From positions 1-31,322 of the forward strand of contig JAUCBJ010005568.1 in NCBI GenBank assembly GCA_032718475.1: a stretch of DNA of 31,322 bases, read 5' to 3'. Each line of letters begins with the position of its first letter. Within the stretch, counting starts at the first letter, position 1. The stretch is from Nemertoderma westbladi (taxonomy: Eukaryota > Xenacoelomorpha > Nemertodermatida > Nemertodermatidae). A program made the translations under genes and the position numbers. Shown piece after piece: positions 19,673 to 30,030 of the stretch. Under the pieces are notes generated by a model. The model was given only the letters and a program-made list of their open reading frames with translations. It did not search any database and had not been told where the DNA came from.

Positions 19673-20445
19673 CATTCCGTAATAAATAACTTTTTTGAAA
19701 TTTTTTTATTATTTTTTTCAAATTAGTGCCTACAGTATTTAGTACAGAAATGCATTTGAAATATTTTTGTTTGGTGTGGAACATAATTCAGGGTTAAAAA
19801 GGGTTAGGAGCTTCATGTAATATGTTACTGATATCCCAATTAAAACGCGATATTACTGGACATTGTGTGTTTAATGAGGTCAAGCTGTATCGGGCAGTAA
19901 TTTAATACAATCGCTGAATTGGTTGCTAAGCGCCTGTTTCTCCTAGATTCAACACTAAAGTTTTATTAGAAATCCGTATGATGACAGTTTCTTGAGTGCC
20001 TTGTGAACATATTGATTCGTCTGGGTTGCTTACTTTAAAGTTTAAAAGAGTTGATTTCCCTAATTATACATCCAATTACGGTGACATTGTTATCTACAAC
20101 GTGTTCCTAGTGTACCCCTTACGCTCATTATCTCTCGTTTACCTTAGGGGTGCTCATTTATATTGTCAGCCAGAGGCAAACACTCAGTACACATCGAACC
20201 CAAATGCCGACAAATTAGTACTTTGATTTCGTCCAGCCATCCAACTCATTGGCACAGTGCCAAGCACAAGTCATTGTTCCTTTCGCTCCATGTGGGATCT
20301 AAAATTACTCAATTTGGAACTCCGTTAGGATAAATATGATTGCTGATCTGAAATCATGAATCTATGTGATCTTCAGTAGTAGGCTACTGTATTCGGTCAC
20401 TAAATAAATAATAAGAGTTAATAGGTAAGGTAGTGTGTAAGTTAC
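19673..20445. other. AT-rich DNA before the 21-bp satellite
   Basis: No coding resemblance, including the 76-codon ORF at 19996-20226. No flanking element was recognised that would explain the origin of the satellite. Confidence 0.3.
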
Positions 20446-22181
20446 GTTACAAGGCCAGAACAAAAGGTTACAAGGCCAGAACAAAAGGTTACAAGGCCAG
20501 AACAAAAGGTTACAAGTCAAGAACAAAAGGTTACAAGGCAAGAACAAAAGGTTACAAGGCAAGAACAAAAGGTTACAAGGCAAGAACAAAAGGTTACTAG
20601 GCCAGAAAAAAAGGTTACAAGGCAAGAACAAAAGGTTACAAGGCCAGAACAAAAGGTTACAAGGCAAGAACAACATGTTACAAGGCAAGAACAAAAGGTT
20701 ACAAGGCCAGAAAAAAGGTTACAAGGCCAGAATAAAAGGTTACAAGGCAAGAACAAAAGGTTACAAGGCAAGAACAAAAGGTTACAAGGCAAGAACAAAA
20801 GGTTACAAGGCAAGAACAAAAGGATACAATGCAAGAACAAAGGGTTACAAGGCAATAACAAAAGGTTACAAGGCCAGAATAAAAGGTTACAAGGCAAGAA
20901 CAAAAGGTTTCAAGGCAAGAACGAAAGGTTACAAGGCAAGGGCAAAAGGTTACAAGGCCAGAACAAAAGGTTACAAGGCCAGAACAAAAGGTTACAAGGC
21001 AAGAACAAAAGGTTACAAGGCAAGAACAAAAGGTTACAAGATAAGAACAAAAGGTTACAAGGCAAGAACAAAAGGTTACAAGGCCAGAACAAAAGGTTAC
21101 AAGGTCAGAACAAAAGGTTACAAGGTAAGAACAAAAGGTTACAAGGCAAGAACAAAAGGTTACAAGGCAAGAACAAAAGGTTACAAGGCAAGAACAAAAG
21201 GTTACAAGGCCAGAACAAAAGGTTACAAGGCCAGAACAAAAGGTTACAAGGCCAGAACAAAAGGTTACAAGGCAAGAACAAAAGGTTACAAGGCAAGAAC
21301 AAAATGTTACAAGGCAAGAACAAAAGGTTACAAGGCAAGAACAAAGGGTTACAAAGCAAGAACAAAAGGTTACAAGGCCAGAACAAAAGGTTACAAGGCA
21401 AGAACAAAAGGTTACAAAGCCAGAACAAAAGGTTACAAGGCAAGAACAAAAGGTGACAAGGCCAGAACAAAAGGTTACAAGGCCTGAACAAAAGGTTATA
21501 AGGCAAGAACAAAAGGTTACAAGGCAAGAACAAAAGGTGACAAGGCCAGAACAAAAGGTTACAAGGCCAGAACAAAAGGTTATAAAGCAAGAACAAAAGG
21601 TTAAAAGGCAAGAACAAAATGTTACAAGGCAAGAACAAAAGGTTACAAGGCCAGAACAAAAGGTTACAAGGCAAGAACAAAAGGTTACAAGGCCAGAACA
21701 AAAGGTTACAAGGCAAGAACAAAAGGTTACAAGGAAGAACAAAAGGTTACAAGGCCAGAACAAAAGGTTACAAGGCAAGAACAAAAGGTTACAAGGCCAG
21801 AACAAAAGGTTACAAGGCAAGAACAACAGGCTACAAGGCCAGAACAAAAGGTTACAAGGCAAGAACAAAAGGTTACAAGGCAAGAACAAAAGGTTACAAG
21901 GCCAGAACAAAAGGTTACAAGGTAAGAACAAACCAAAGGTTACAAGGCCAGAACAAAAGGTTACAAGGCAAGATCAAAAGGTTACAAGGCCAGAACAAAA
22001 TACAAGGCAAGAACAAAAGGTTACAAGGACAGAAGAAAAGGTTACAAGGCCAGAACAAAAGGTTACAAGGCAAGAATAAAAGGTTACAAGGCAAGAACAA
22101 AAGGTTACAAGGCAAGAACAAAAGATTACAAGGCAAGAACAAAAGGTTACAAGGCCAGAACAAAAGGTTACAAGGACAGAA
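20446..22181. repeat. 21-bp minisatellite, about 83 copies
   Basis: The unit is GGTTACAAGGCMAGAACAAAA (21 bp). It occurs in two main types that differ at one base, GGCAAGAAC and GGCCAGAAC, interspersed in irregular order. Rare variants include ATGTTAC, GGTGAC, GGTAAG and GATTAC. One- to four-base indels (near 20607, 20710, 21735, 21930 and 21990) shift the frame several times. Because 21 is a multiple of 3 and the unit has no stop codon in several frames, long ORFs appear on both strands; these are by-products. It is not a CRISPR array, as there are no unique spacers. Confidence 0.95.
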
Positions 22182-23098
22182 ATTATTGTCACATCTGCAT
22201 TGTTATTCCAAAGCAATTTATTAAACGAGACGTCAGTTTTAGGTTATAGAAAAATAACAATAGAATATTTGTCTCTATAAGTTATTATTGGAAAGACGGC
22301 TATACTATGAAAAATTGTCCTTCCTCGAGATTTACTGATGCCAGGCAGACAGGGACAGCTATGATCAAATATGTAATGTAATGAACATTTTCCAAAGTTA
22401 AACCGATGTTAACATGCATTCGTCGCAATAAAATATTTATATTTATTCAGGACAATTGTCCGGGTCAAAGGGGCCAGCGCAACTGGGAGCCAGGCAATTC
22501 GGACCAATTTTCAAAAATCATATTTTAAATTATATGGGTCCGAATTGCCCAGGGCCGTGTCCAAGTTTTCAGTATCACCATATTGAGAACGGATATTTGG
22601 ACTTTATTTTGGACACGAGTTCTTCGACACGGTGTTACATGTTGATGTTGGTATTAGTATGAGTACGAATGATGGGAGGGGGGCCAACCAACTGCTCCTC
22701 AGTTTATTATAACAGGTTGTTTCTAATGTTGGGCAATTTGTTAACTCCAAGAAGACCAATCATTTTTGTCAACAAGCCGATACGAATGAACGCTGCACCA
22801 CAGCAAGCCAATTATTGTATTGTGGTGGCACTATATTTTTGTTAACCCATTATAGCATGTGCAGCTGCAATATAGCAGAGAAGGCCGATTATGGATAGAT
22901 ATACGAATATTAATGATGTCTTCATTTCGTATGTTTGGTAGGGTCGTAGTTCGTAGGGTTATACAAATAATGCAAATAGAAATAATTGTAGGCCTATAGG
23001 CCGACTGCCGAGTGATTTAATATCTGTAAAATACAAGTAAAAATACAATAAATATACAATTAAAATATTAAATTTAACTTAATTAAATACTAAAATCA
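22182..23098. other. 3' flank of HVCN1, AT-rich, with a small fold-back
   Basis: No gene is recognised. Minus-strand polyadenylation-type hexamers include AATAAA at 22708-22703, about 390 bp after the HVCN1 stop. GGCAATTCGGACC (22493-22505) and GGTCCGAATTGCC (22537-22549) form a perfect 13-bp inverted repeat, next to the 12-bp palindrome GGACAATTGTCC (22450-22461). Confidence 0.4.
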
Positions 23099-23554
23099 TT
23101 ACAAATATTCACTAGTTTCGGGCCCTCTAGTGGTCGGTTGCGGTATTACCGCGATGGGCCCTATATGCGATAACAAATTGTCCCCTCCGGTTGCTGGGGT
23201 AACCGAGTTACGTTCTGCGTCGTATTGCGGACGAGTGATGAGTTTCTCTGTTTCTATGACGACGCCGTGTCGCGCCAACGTCGTCCGTAGCAACTCGGCC
23301 TCGGCGTTCAAGGCCTCGTTAGTTTGTTGTAACCGGGACAACTGATGTTCTAGAACAGCGACGCGCTCGCTCAGCGTGGATATCCGCATCTCGGCGCGGA
23401 TCTGCACGGCTTGGATTATTCCGTTGACGATTCGCGCCACCCGCCAGAGACGCAGAACGAGGATGAGGTTGAGGGTGGTGGACCAAGTGGACTCGTGGTG
23501 GAGGTAAACAACATCGATGATGAAGGAGATTGTAACAATGACGCAGTCGAAAAC
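23099..23554 (-). CDS. HVCN1: HVCN1 exon 3: S3, S4, coiled coil and C-terminus
   Basis: 151 codons plus stop, residues 145-295. It begins VFDCVIVTISFIIDVVYLHH (S3) and continues through S4 (LILVLRLWRVARIVNG) into a heptad-patterned helix, IRAEMRISTLSERVAVLEHQ and onward, whose Leu/Val positions fit the Hv1 dimerisation coiled coil. The last 50 residues are a polar tail without known motif, longer than in human Hv1. This exon is clearly GC-richer than its surroundings. Confidence 0.95.
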   Translation of the reverse strand, partial: VFDCVIVTISFIIDVVYLHHESTWSTTLNLILVLRLWRVARIVNGIIQAVQIRAEMRISTLSERVAVLEHQLSRLQQTNEALNAEAELLRTTLARHGVVIETEKLITRPQYDAERNSVTPATGGDNLLSHIGPIAVIPQPTTRGPETSEYL

Positions 23555-26500
23555 CTACCCGATACAAATAATATAAAATAACAAAATTAATATAACAATT
23601 CAAAATAACAATATTAATGTTTATAAAGGTGAAACGGACAGTTACCGTAGGGTACATACATTCAGTTAGAGCTACATACTAAGTTGATATTTATAATATC
23701 CGCTTGCCTCACCGCCGTCACTTTCTGAGGATACCATCTAACATTGCACCACACAAAAAGAACAAAATATTGTAATAGGTCTAATATTATAAAAGGAAAA
23801 ATAATTCCTTGCGGTCTTTGGCTACCACAAACATCTGAGTTCATGCAGGAGGTTGGTGGCTGGATTCAACTACAATGTGGACCAGGTGGTACTGATCATC
23901 TGCACTGCCTGTCGGTCGCTATATTAGTAAACCTGGGAATGTGGCGTCCATAGTCGGAACCGTAAAAACCTCCCTCAGTACCAACGAGTCCTACTGGGTG
24001 CTACCCCACCACCACCACCACATCCCCTCGTAATCTTGGCCACTAACCTCAAACTTGCGTTTGAAAAACTTTAATCCCAATGCGAAAATCTTGAGAATAA
24101 ATTCCATAACAAATATGGAGAGAATGGCGATACTGCATAGATGGAGAATTTTAGGTACATTATGATTCTTAACATCGAGTATCTGAAATTAATAAATATC
24201 ATTTATTAGAAACAATTTATTTCTTTAGTTACCAAACGAGAAATAAAAAGCTATACTTTATTGATTTCTTCTCCCTTTGGAACTTATCTCATGACAGCTG
24301 ATCAATGGTTGCTGCAACTAATCTGCTCACAGATGTTTTCTATTTTATGTTGCTTTTACACGGTAAAGTATTTACATTTTGCTTGACTAAAAGTACATTA
24401 AAAACCGGTTGCACTAAGGTGCAGTGCCAGCGGCCCAGGCACATATCGCCCCCAGATCCTACGGTCACCCATACACAGTGCCGGCGGCCCAGGCGCCAGG
24501 CACATATCGCCCCATATCTCATGGTCAGCCATACACAGTGCGGGCGGCCCAGGCGCCAGGCACATATCGCCCCCCAGATCTCACGGTCAGCCATACACAG
24601 TGCCGGCGGCCCAGGCGCCAGGCACATATCGCCCCCATATCTCATGGTCAGCCATACACAGTGCCGGCGGCCCAGGCGCCAGGCACATATCGCCCCCATA
24701 TCTCATGGTCAGCCAAACACAGTGCCGGCGGCCCAGGCGCCAGGCACATATCGCCCCCAGATCTCACGGTTAGCCATACACAGTGCCGGCGGCACAGGCG
24801 CCAGGCACATATCGCCCCCAGATCTCACGGTCAGCCATACATACTTTCCCAATTCATCCCTGTTCCCATGTCCAGTCTCCTTTCAGTGTTTGAGGAAAGT
24901 CATTTGCTGTCCACCACACCTCGGTGGCCCACGGTGGCGTGCTGCCAGTGGAAACCTTGCCCAGAAAGCTTCAGGCGGCGTCTCAACGGTGTGATGCTGG
25001 GTCTTGTAAATGAGATGTTTTCATACTGTAGTTGTATAACAACCACCTCATTGCTTATGTTGGCATCATAGGCAGTGTTATGCCCGCTGCTCAGCATTCA
25101 GGTATTTGTACCTGTACCATAGCTGCATAGTTACTGGAATAATAAATTGACAACAAAATAGAAAAAGTTTTATAGGCGCCGTTTTTTAAAATTCATTGTT
25201 TCATTTGGAAAAGAGTTCGTTTCACCTCCCTCCTCATAGGCAGATGAGTCAGAATTTTTATTTTTGCTCCCAATCTTTAGCTACAAGCTTTTAAAAAGGC
25301 GATATTTCCCCATTGATACTTGTAGTGGATTGTTGGTATTGAATTTCATTGAGGAATGTCTGAGATATCTCTGAGACATCTCTGAGATGTCTGAGTCAGA
25401 GAGATGTCTGAGGAATTCTAGATAACGGCGAATCAGCCTGCGTAATCTACATAGATCTTAAAAAGGCGTTTGATACCTTGGACCACGGAGTAGGGGGTCG
25501 GCAGTTACATTTGTTTTCAGATTATTTAACAGGCCGCACTCAGTGGGTTTCTGTGCGTTCTGCGAGCTCAACAGAAAAACTCATAACATGTGGTATACCA
25601 CAGGGATCTATTTTGGGGCCGCTATTATTTTTTTCATTATACATTAACAATCTTCCGAATAGTAATAAATTTTTGACAACCCTTTTTGCTGACGACACTA
25701 CAGTATCTTAATGTGCCACTCACATAATCATAATATTTTAATTGACACTGTAATCTCAGAATTTTGTTAATATATCAAATTGGCTGGCCTATAACAAATT
25801 ATCATTAAATATTATTAAAGTTATTAAATTATTAATTAAATTAATTAATTAAATTAAATTAAATTATTATTAAAGTTATTTTTCAAACTCAAAATTACCA
25901 CACTCGGGACTTCCAATGGTTAAAATTAAAGAACTGCAATTACTAAGGCGGCAGGGGTCAAATATTTAGGTGTATTCATTGACGATAGGCTTACCTTTAA
26001 ATTATATATGTACAGTAGGCCTATGTTCTTAAAAAAGTATCGAAATCCAGTGGTATATTTTACAAACTTCGTCATATTTTCCCCTTGCATATTCTTAGAA
26101 CTATATTTTTTGCTTTAATATATATCCTTACGTTATTAACGGTTTCATTGTTTGGGGGGCTACTTGTGACTCAATTTTAAATCCTATAAGGTCAAAAATA
26201 ATAAAATTAAAGGTGTTAGTTACCTCTAGAGAATTTATATAAATACCAAGTTTGTAAACTACAGTAATGTATGATATAAACTATAATATTGGTGACATTC
26301 TCACAACACACGTTCTGCAGCGTCGGGTTTATATATGTTACCTAGAGGTCGCCACAATGTGGCTAATCAATCACTGGCTCTTCAAGGATCGTTAATGTGG
26401 AACAGTCTAAATTCCGAACTACGTTAAATTACAAGCAAATCTTTATTTTTAAATAAATTAAAATTGTTCTTATTAAACTGAAATATTTATATGCAGATAT

Positions 26501-27749
26501 TTCTCCCTTATAACTCATAATTACCGTTGCCGTTTCCTCATGTAAGTCTCTTTTAGAGCATTGAGTTTAATATTTTTATCTCAAATAAATGTACTGCTTT
26601 CAATGACACCATGTAGGGTAGTTAAAGGTCTCATCCGCACGCGCTCACACCAATTTCACCTCACCTGGGCACGGGTTTGCGCTGTATGTTTATCTCACCC
26701 GGGCTAGGAGTCACGCTTCATTTTGTCTCACCCGGGCGCGGGGTCACGCTTCATTTTTGTCTCACCCGGGCGCGGGGTTACTGTAATATTACAGTAGCCT
26801 ATATGTATGTATACTATACTGTATGTGCGTTACATAACAGATACCCATGTAGTCTAAAACGGTGTGGAGTGAAACTATGAGCTAATGATATAAGTAGCAG
26901 CAACTACTACCCATCTAACACGGGCTATCGTACAAAATTGACTAGATAGCAAATAAAACAGGGACATCCATTATACAGTAGGCCTAAGCTGCTAAGCAAT
27001 TATTATTGAATTCAAATATTGATTTTCTACTTACGCAATCCAATTCTGTCATTCATTGTCACTTACAGTTTATCCGGCATATGGCATTTATAGTAATATT
27101 AGATAAGAGACGACATGCTTTATTATGGACACACAAAAGGGTTAGGGTTTTCATTGAAGGCATGTCCTGCGTATAATAAACTAGCGCATTCATGCGGGAC
27201 TAATTTCAACCAAACTAATTCAACCTGAAGTTCTTCCTTAGTGGAAGAGGCGGGTCCCCTTAGCAGGAATATAATTGTTGCCACCCCCAATCAATAATTC
27301 CCGGGAAACGGACAACAAAGATAGTGGAGATCCCAGCTGTGACTCAGATAACATAATTCAGGTCAATGAAAAAATAATTATTACGTAATAAATTATAGTT
27401 AATATCTCTGGAACATAATAATAAAAAATATATATTCCTCTCATTTACTTACTTTTACATCGATTAACAGCTCAGCAACAACCATAATACTATCAACAAC
27501 AACCAGTATTACTATAGCAATATGAATCCAATTGGATTCGAGTCCATGTTTCAGAGCATCTCGTACACGGTTTACTCTCTCTTTATTCAGTTGACTCGAA
27601 TGCTTGGCTACCGGTGTAAGTGGTGTCTGAGACTCGCTGTTAGGTAGTCCGGTGAAATAGGATGAGTTTGGTGGCGTTTCATGTTGTCCCGAAAAATATG
27701 ACTGGGGACGCACAGTCTCATCTTCTAGTTTTTGGAATTCCACTTCCAT
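23099..27749 (-). CDS. HVCN1: Voltage-gated proton channel Hv1, complete three-exon gene (introns included in span)
   Basis: Joining 27749-27453, 24182-24048 and 23554-23099 on the minus strand gives a continuous 295-residue Hv1, close to the usual length. Hv1 is a dimeric voltage-sensor protein without a separate pore that conducts H+ across the membrane, supporting NADPH oxidase, pH recovery and sperm or egg physiology. By alignment with human Hv1 the key residues are present: Asp86 (the S1 selectivity Asp, human D112), Glu93 and Asp97, His113 (human H140), Glu126 and Lys130 in S2, Asp147 and Asp158 in S3, and S4 with Arg179, Arg182, Arg185 and Asn188 in the diagnostic RLWRVARIVNG. S4 runs into a C-terminal coiled coil (about 190-235), the dimerisation element. 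All introns are phase 0 with GT-AG ends. Human His193, the second Zn2+ ligand in the S3-S4 loop, aligns near Ser166, with His163-His164 slightly upstream. The start ATG has an in-frame TAG 9 nt before it. Confidence 0.95.
23555..24047 (-). other. HVCN1 intron 2 (493 bp)
   Basis: Starts GTTAGT and ends ATCGGGTAG. A 69-codon plus-strand ORF at 23744-23953 overlaps it; it has no recognised family and is probably chance. A (CCA)n tract lies at about 24006-24021. Confidence 0.85.
24048..24182 (-). CDS. HVCN1: HVCN1 exon 2: S1-S2 loop and S2
   Basis: 45 codons, residues 100-144, between AATTTCAG and GAG|GTTAGT, phase 0 at both ends. It reads ILDVKNHNVPKILHLCSIAI, then LSIFVMEFILKIFALGLKFF and KRKFE. 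His113, Glu126 and Lys130 match human H140, E153 and K157 with identical spacing. The exon has no Met start and so is missed by simple ORF searches. Confidence 0.95.
24421..24843. repeat. 61-bp GC-rich minisatellite in HVCN1 intron 1, about 7 copies
   Basis: Units start CCATACACAGTGCCGGCGGC at 24469, 24529, 24591, 24652, 24713, 24774 and (broken) 24835, with a partial, deleted copy at the left edge. Two linked variant types occur at the end of the unit, CAGATCTCACGG and CATATCTCATGG. The array is GC-rich in an AT-rich intron and produces ORFs on both strands; these are by-products. Confidence 0.9.
24850..25414. other. Intronic DNA, no gene recognised
   Basis: The 24850-25000 part (CCCATGTCCAGTCTCCTTTC, TCGGTGGCCCACGGTGGCGT) is GC-richer, but no family was recognised on either strand. 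The rest is AT-rich, ending in the TCTGAGATGTC cluster at 25357-25413. Confidence 0.3.
25415..26430 (+). pseudogene. LINE reverse-transcriptase relic in HVCN1 intron 1 (antisense to HVCN1)
   Basis: 25430-25711 encodes CVIYIDLKKAFDTLDH (RT motif A with its Asp), FSDYLTGRTQWVSV, CGIPQGSILGPLLF (motif B region) and FADDTTVS (the catalytic FADD of motif C). Farther on come KYLGVFIDDRLTFK (about 25956-26000) and, at about 26330-26425, LPRGRHNVANQSLALQGSLM before WNSLNSELR, the usual end of Jockey/CR1-group pol. Stops and frameshifts separate the blocks, and parts between motif A and the next block are missing. It differs from both the RTE-like copies and the 13.6-15.3 kb relic, so at least three LINE lineages are present. 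Confidence 0.85.
26431..27452. other. 5' part of HVCN1 intron 1
   Basis: AT-rich intronic sequence apart from the 33-34 bp tandem repeat. No second alternative first exon was recognised. Confidence 0.35.
26657..26780. repeat. 33-34 bp tandem repeat, about 4 copies
   Basis: Units of the form TCTCACCCGGGCGCGGGGTC plus ACGCTTCATTTTTG start at about 26659 (diverged), 26693, 26726 and 26760. It lies in HVCN1 intron 1. Confidence 0.75.
27453..27749 (-). CDS. HVCN1: HVCN1 exon 1: cytoplasmic N-terminus and S1
   Basis: 99 codons from the ATG at 27749. Residues 1-65 are a polar cytoplasmic domain rich in Ser, Pro and Gln. Residues 66-99 hold the pre-S1 helix and S1 (HIAIVILVVVDSIMVVAELL), with the Asp that sets proton selectivity. 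The exon ends GTAAAA|GTAAGT, a consensus donor in phase 0. Without splicing the frame reaches a stop three codons later. Confidence 0.95.
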
Positions 27750-28102
27750 AATGGCCTATTTTTGAAACAGGATGCTGTTCAAAACTCTGTAAGATAGTTT
27801 TTATGAAACACTGAAACTCATATACTGTATATACAGTAGAATATTGGTTGTTTTACCTATTCCTACTTTTTTTTGCCATGATTTATCCAAGAATTTTCAA
27901 TATTGTAGACGAATAACATCAGTCTATCAAAATATTTAATTATGCATGCAATGGGCTTGCTAAACTTATTAAAAATGGATACAGTGGATATTAAAAACTA
28001 GCTCGAGTTTGCATGTTCAGTTTAATAAATTGTTAAACATACGAATAAATTATTACTTTCACTAGTCGAAAATAGAGATCCGATATGTGCATCGGATGGA
28101 TG
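27750..28102. other. 5' flank and putative promoter region of HVCN1
   Basis: About 350 bp separate the HVCN1 start codon from the 12-bp satellite. The stretch is AT-rich with the near-palindrome ATACTGTATATACAGTA at about 27821-27837. No canonical TATA box was identified with confidence; the transcription start must lie here, or beyond the satellite if an upstream non-coding exon exists. Confidence 0.4.
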
Positions 28103-30030
28103 CACAGACGGACTAACAAACGGACTAACAGACGGACTAACAAACGGACTAACAAACGGACTAACAGACGGACTAACAGACGGACTAACAGACGGACTAA
28201 CAGACGGACTAACAGACGGACTAACAGACGGACTAAAAGACGCACTAACAGACGGACTAACAGACGGACTAACAAACGGACTAACAGACGGACTAACAGA
28301 CGGACTAACAGACGCACTAACAGACGGACTAACAGACGGACTAACAGACGGACTAACAGACGGACTAACAGACGCACTAACAGACGGACTGACAGACGGA
28401 CTAACAGACGCACTAACAGACGGACTAACAGACGGACTAACAGACGGACTAACAGAAGGACTAACAGACGGACTAACAGACGGACTGACAGACGGACTAA
28501 CAGACGCACTAACAGACGGACTAACAGACGGACTAACAGACGGACTAACAGACGGACTAACAGACGGACTAACAAACGGACGAACAGACGGACTAACAGA
28601 CGGACTAACAGACGGACTAACAGACGGACTAACAGACGCACTAACAGACGGACTAACAGACGGACTAACAGACGGCCTAACAGACGGACTAACAGACGGA
28701 CTAACAGACGGACTAACAGACGGACTAACAGACGGACTAACAAACGGACTAACAGACGGACTAACAGACGGACTAACAGACGGACTAACAGACGGACTAA
28801 CAGACGGACTAACAGAAGGACTAACAGACGGACTAACAGACGGACTGACAGACGGACTAACAGACGGACTAACAGACGGACTAACAGACGGACTAACAGA
28901 CGGACTAACAGACGGACTAACAGACGGGCTAACAGACGGACTAACAGACGGACTAAAAGACGGACTAACAGACGCACTAACAGACGGACTAACAGACGGA
29001 CTAACAGACGGACTAACAGACGGACTAACAGACGGACTAACAGACGGACTAACAGACGGACTAACAGACGGATTAACAGACGGACTAACAGACGGACTAA
29101 CAGACGGACTAACAGACGGACTAACAGACGGACTGACAGACGGACTAACAGACGGACTAACAGACGGACTAACAGACGGACTAACAGACGGACTAACAGA
29201 CGGACTAACAGACGGACTAACAGACGGACTAACAGACGGACTAACAGACGGATTAACAGACGGACTAACAGACGCACTAACAGACGGACTAACAGACGGA
29301 CTAACAGACGGACTAACAAACGGACTAACAGACGGACTAACAGACGGACTAACAGACGGACTAACAGACGGACTAACAGACGGACTAACAGACGGACTAA
29401 CAGACGGACTAACAGACGCACTAACAGACGGACTAACAGACGGACTAACAGACGGACTAACAGACGGACTAACAGACGGACTGACAGACGGACTAACAGA
29501 CGGACTAACAGACGGACTAACAGACGGACTAACAGACGGACTAACAGATGGACTAACAGACGGACTAACAGACGGGCTAACAGACGGACTAACAGACGGA
29601 CTAAAAGACGGACTAACAGACGCACTAACAGACGGACTAACAGACGGACTAACAGACGGACTAACAGACGGACTAACAGACGGACTAACAGACGGACTAA
29701 CAGACGGACTAACAGACGGATTAACAGACGGACTAACAGACGGACTAACAGACGGACTAACAGACGGACTAACAGACGGACTAACAGACGGACTAACAGA
29801 CGGACTGACAGACGGACTAACAGACGGACTAACAGACGGACTAACAGACGGACTAACAGACGGACTAACAGACGGACTAACAGACGGACTAACAGACGGA
29901 CTAACAGACGGACTAACAGACGGATTAACTGACGGACTAACAGACGGACTAACAGACGGACTAACAGACGGACTAACAGACGGATTAACAGACGGACTAA
30001 CAGACGGACTAACAGACGGACTAACAGACG
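28103..30030. repeat. 12-bp satellite (ACAGACGGACTA)n, about 160 copies
   Basis: An uninterrupted array of about 1.93 kb with unit ACAGACGGACTA. Variants include CGC for CGG, AAACGG, GAAGG, ACTGAC, ACTAAAAG, GGGCT and GGATTA. Variant patterns repeat at higher-order distances: 28441-28500 equals 28801-28860 (360 bp, 30 units), and the GGGCT/ACTAAAAG/CGCACT/GGATTA series at 28921-29074 recurs 648 bp (54 units) later at 29569-29722. No frame-shifting indel is evident, so all phases stay constant and ORFs of over 500 codons exist on both strands (RRTN or SVSP repeats). These are by-products of a 12-bp unit without stops. Confidence 0.95.

Larger units (their letters stand above)
24183..27452 (-). 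other. HVCN1 intron 1 (3.27 kb) with embedded repeats
   Basis: It starts GTAAGT and ends TTTCAG. It contains a 33-34 bp tandem repeat (about 26657-26780), a LINE reverse-transcriptase relic on the opposite strand (about 25415-26430) and a 61-bp GC-rich minisatellite (24421-24843). Between them is AT-rich DNA with (TTAAA)n tracts near 25800-25880 and a TCTGAGATGTCTGAG fold-back cluster at about 25357-25413. Confidence 0.85.

Noticed and set aside
20446-22181. CRISPR array
   Set aside because: There are no spacers: the units follow each other directly, and the genome is clearly eukaryotic. The same applies to the 12-bp and 61-bp arrays.
20362-22224. Long ORFs of GYKARTK, RLQGKNK, VTRQEQK or LFLPCNL repeats on both strands
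   Set aside because: They are the translation of a 21-bp tandem repeat in several frames. Frame-shifting indels interrupt every frame, and no start context, splice site or unique flanking domain is present. That the main A/C variant is silent in the GYKARTK frame is likely chance, since it is not silent in the others.
23744-23953. 69-codon plus-strand ORF with an EVGGWIQ segment, first suspected as a BCL2-type BH2 motif
   Set aside because: Only a few residues resemble BH2, the rest does not fit, there is no BH1 or transmembrane partner, and it lies within HVCN1 intron 2 on the other strand.
24305-25097. ORFs of 215 and 229 codons over the 61-bp repeat
   Set aside because: They are repeat-driven, occur on both strands, lie inside HVCN1 intron 1 and have no domain.
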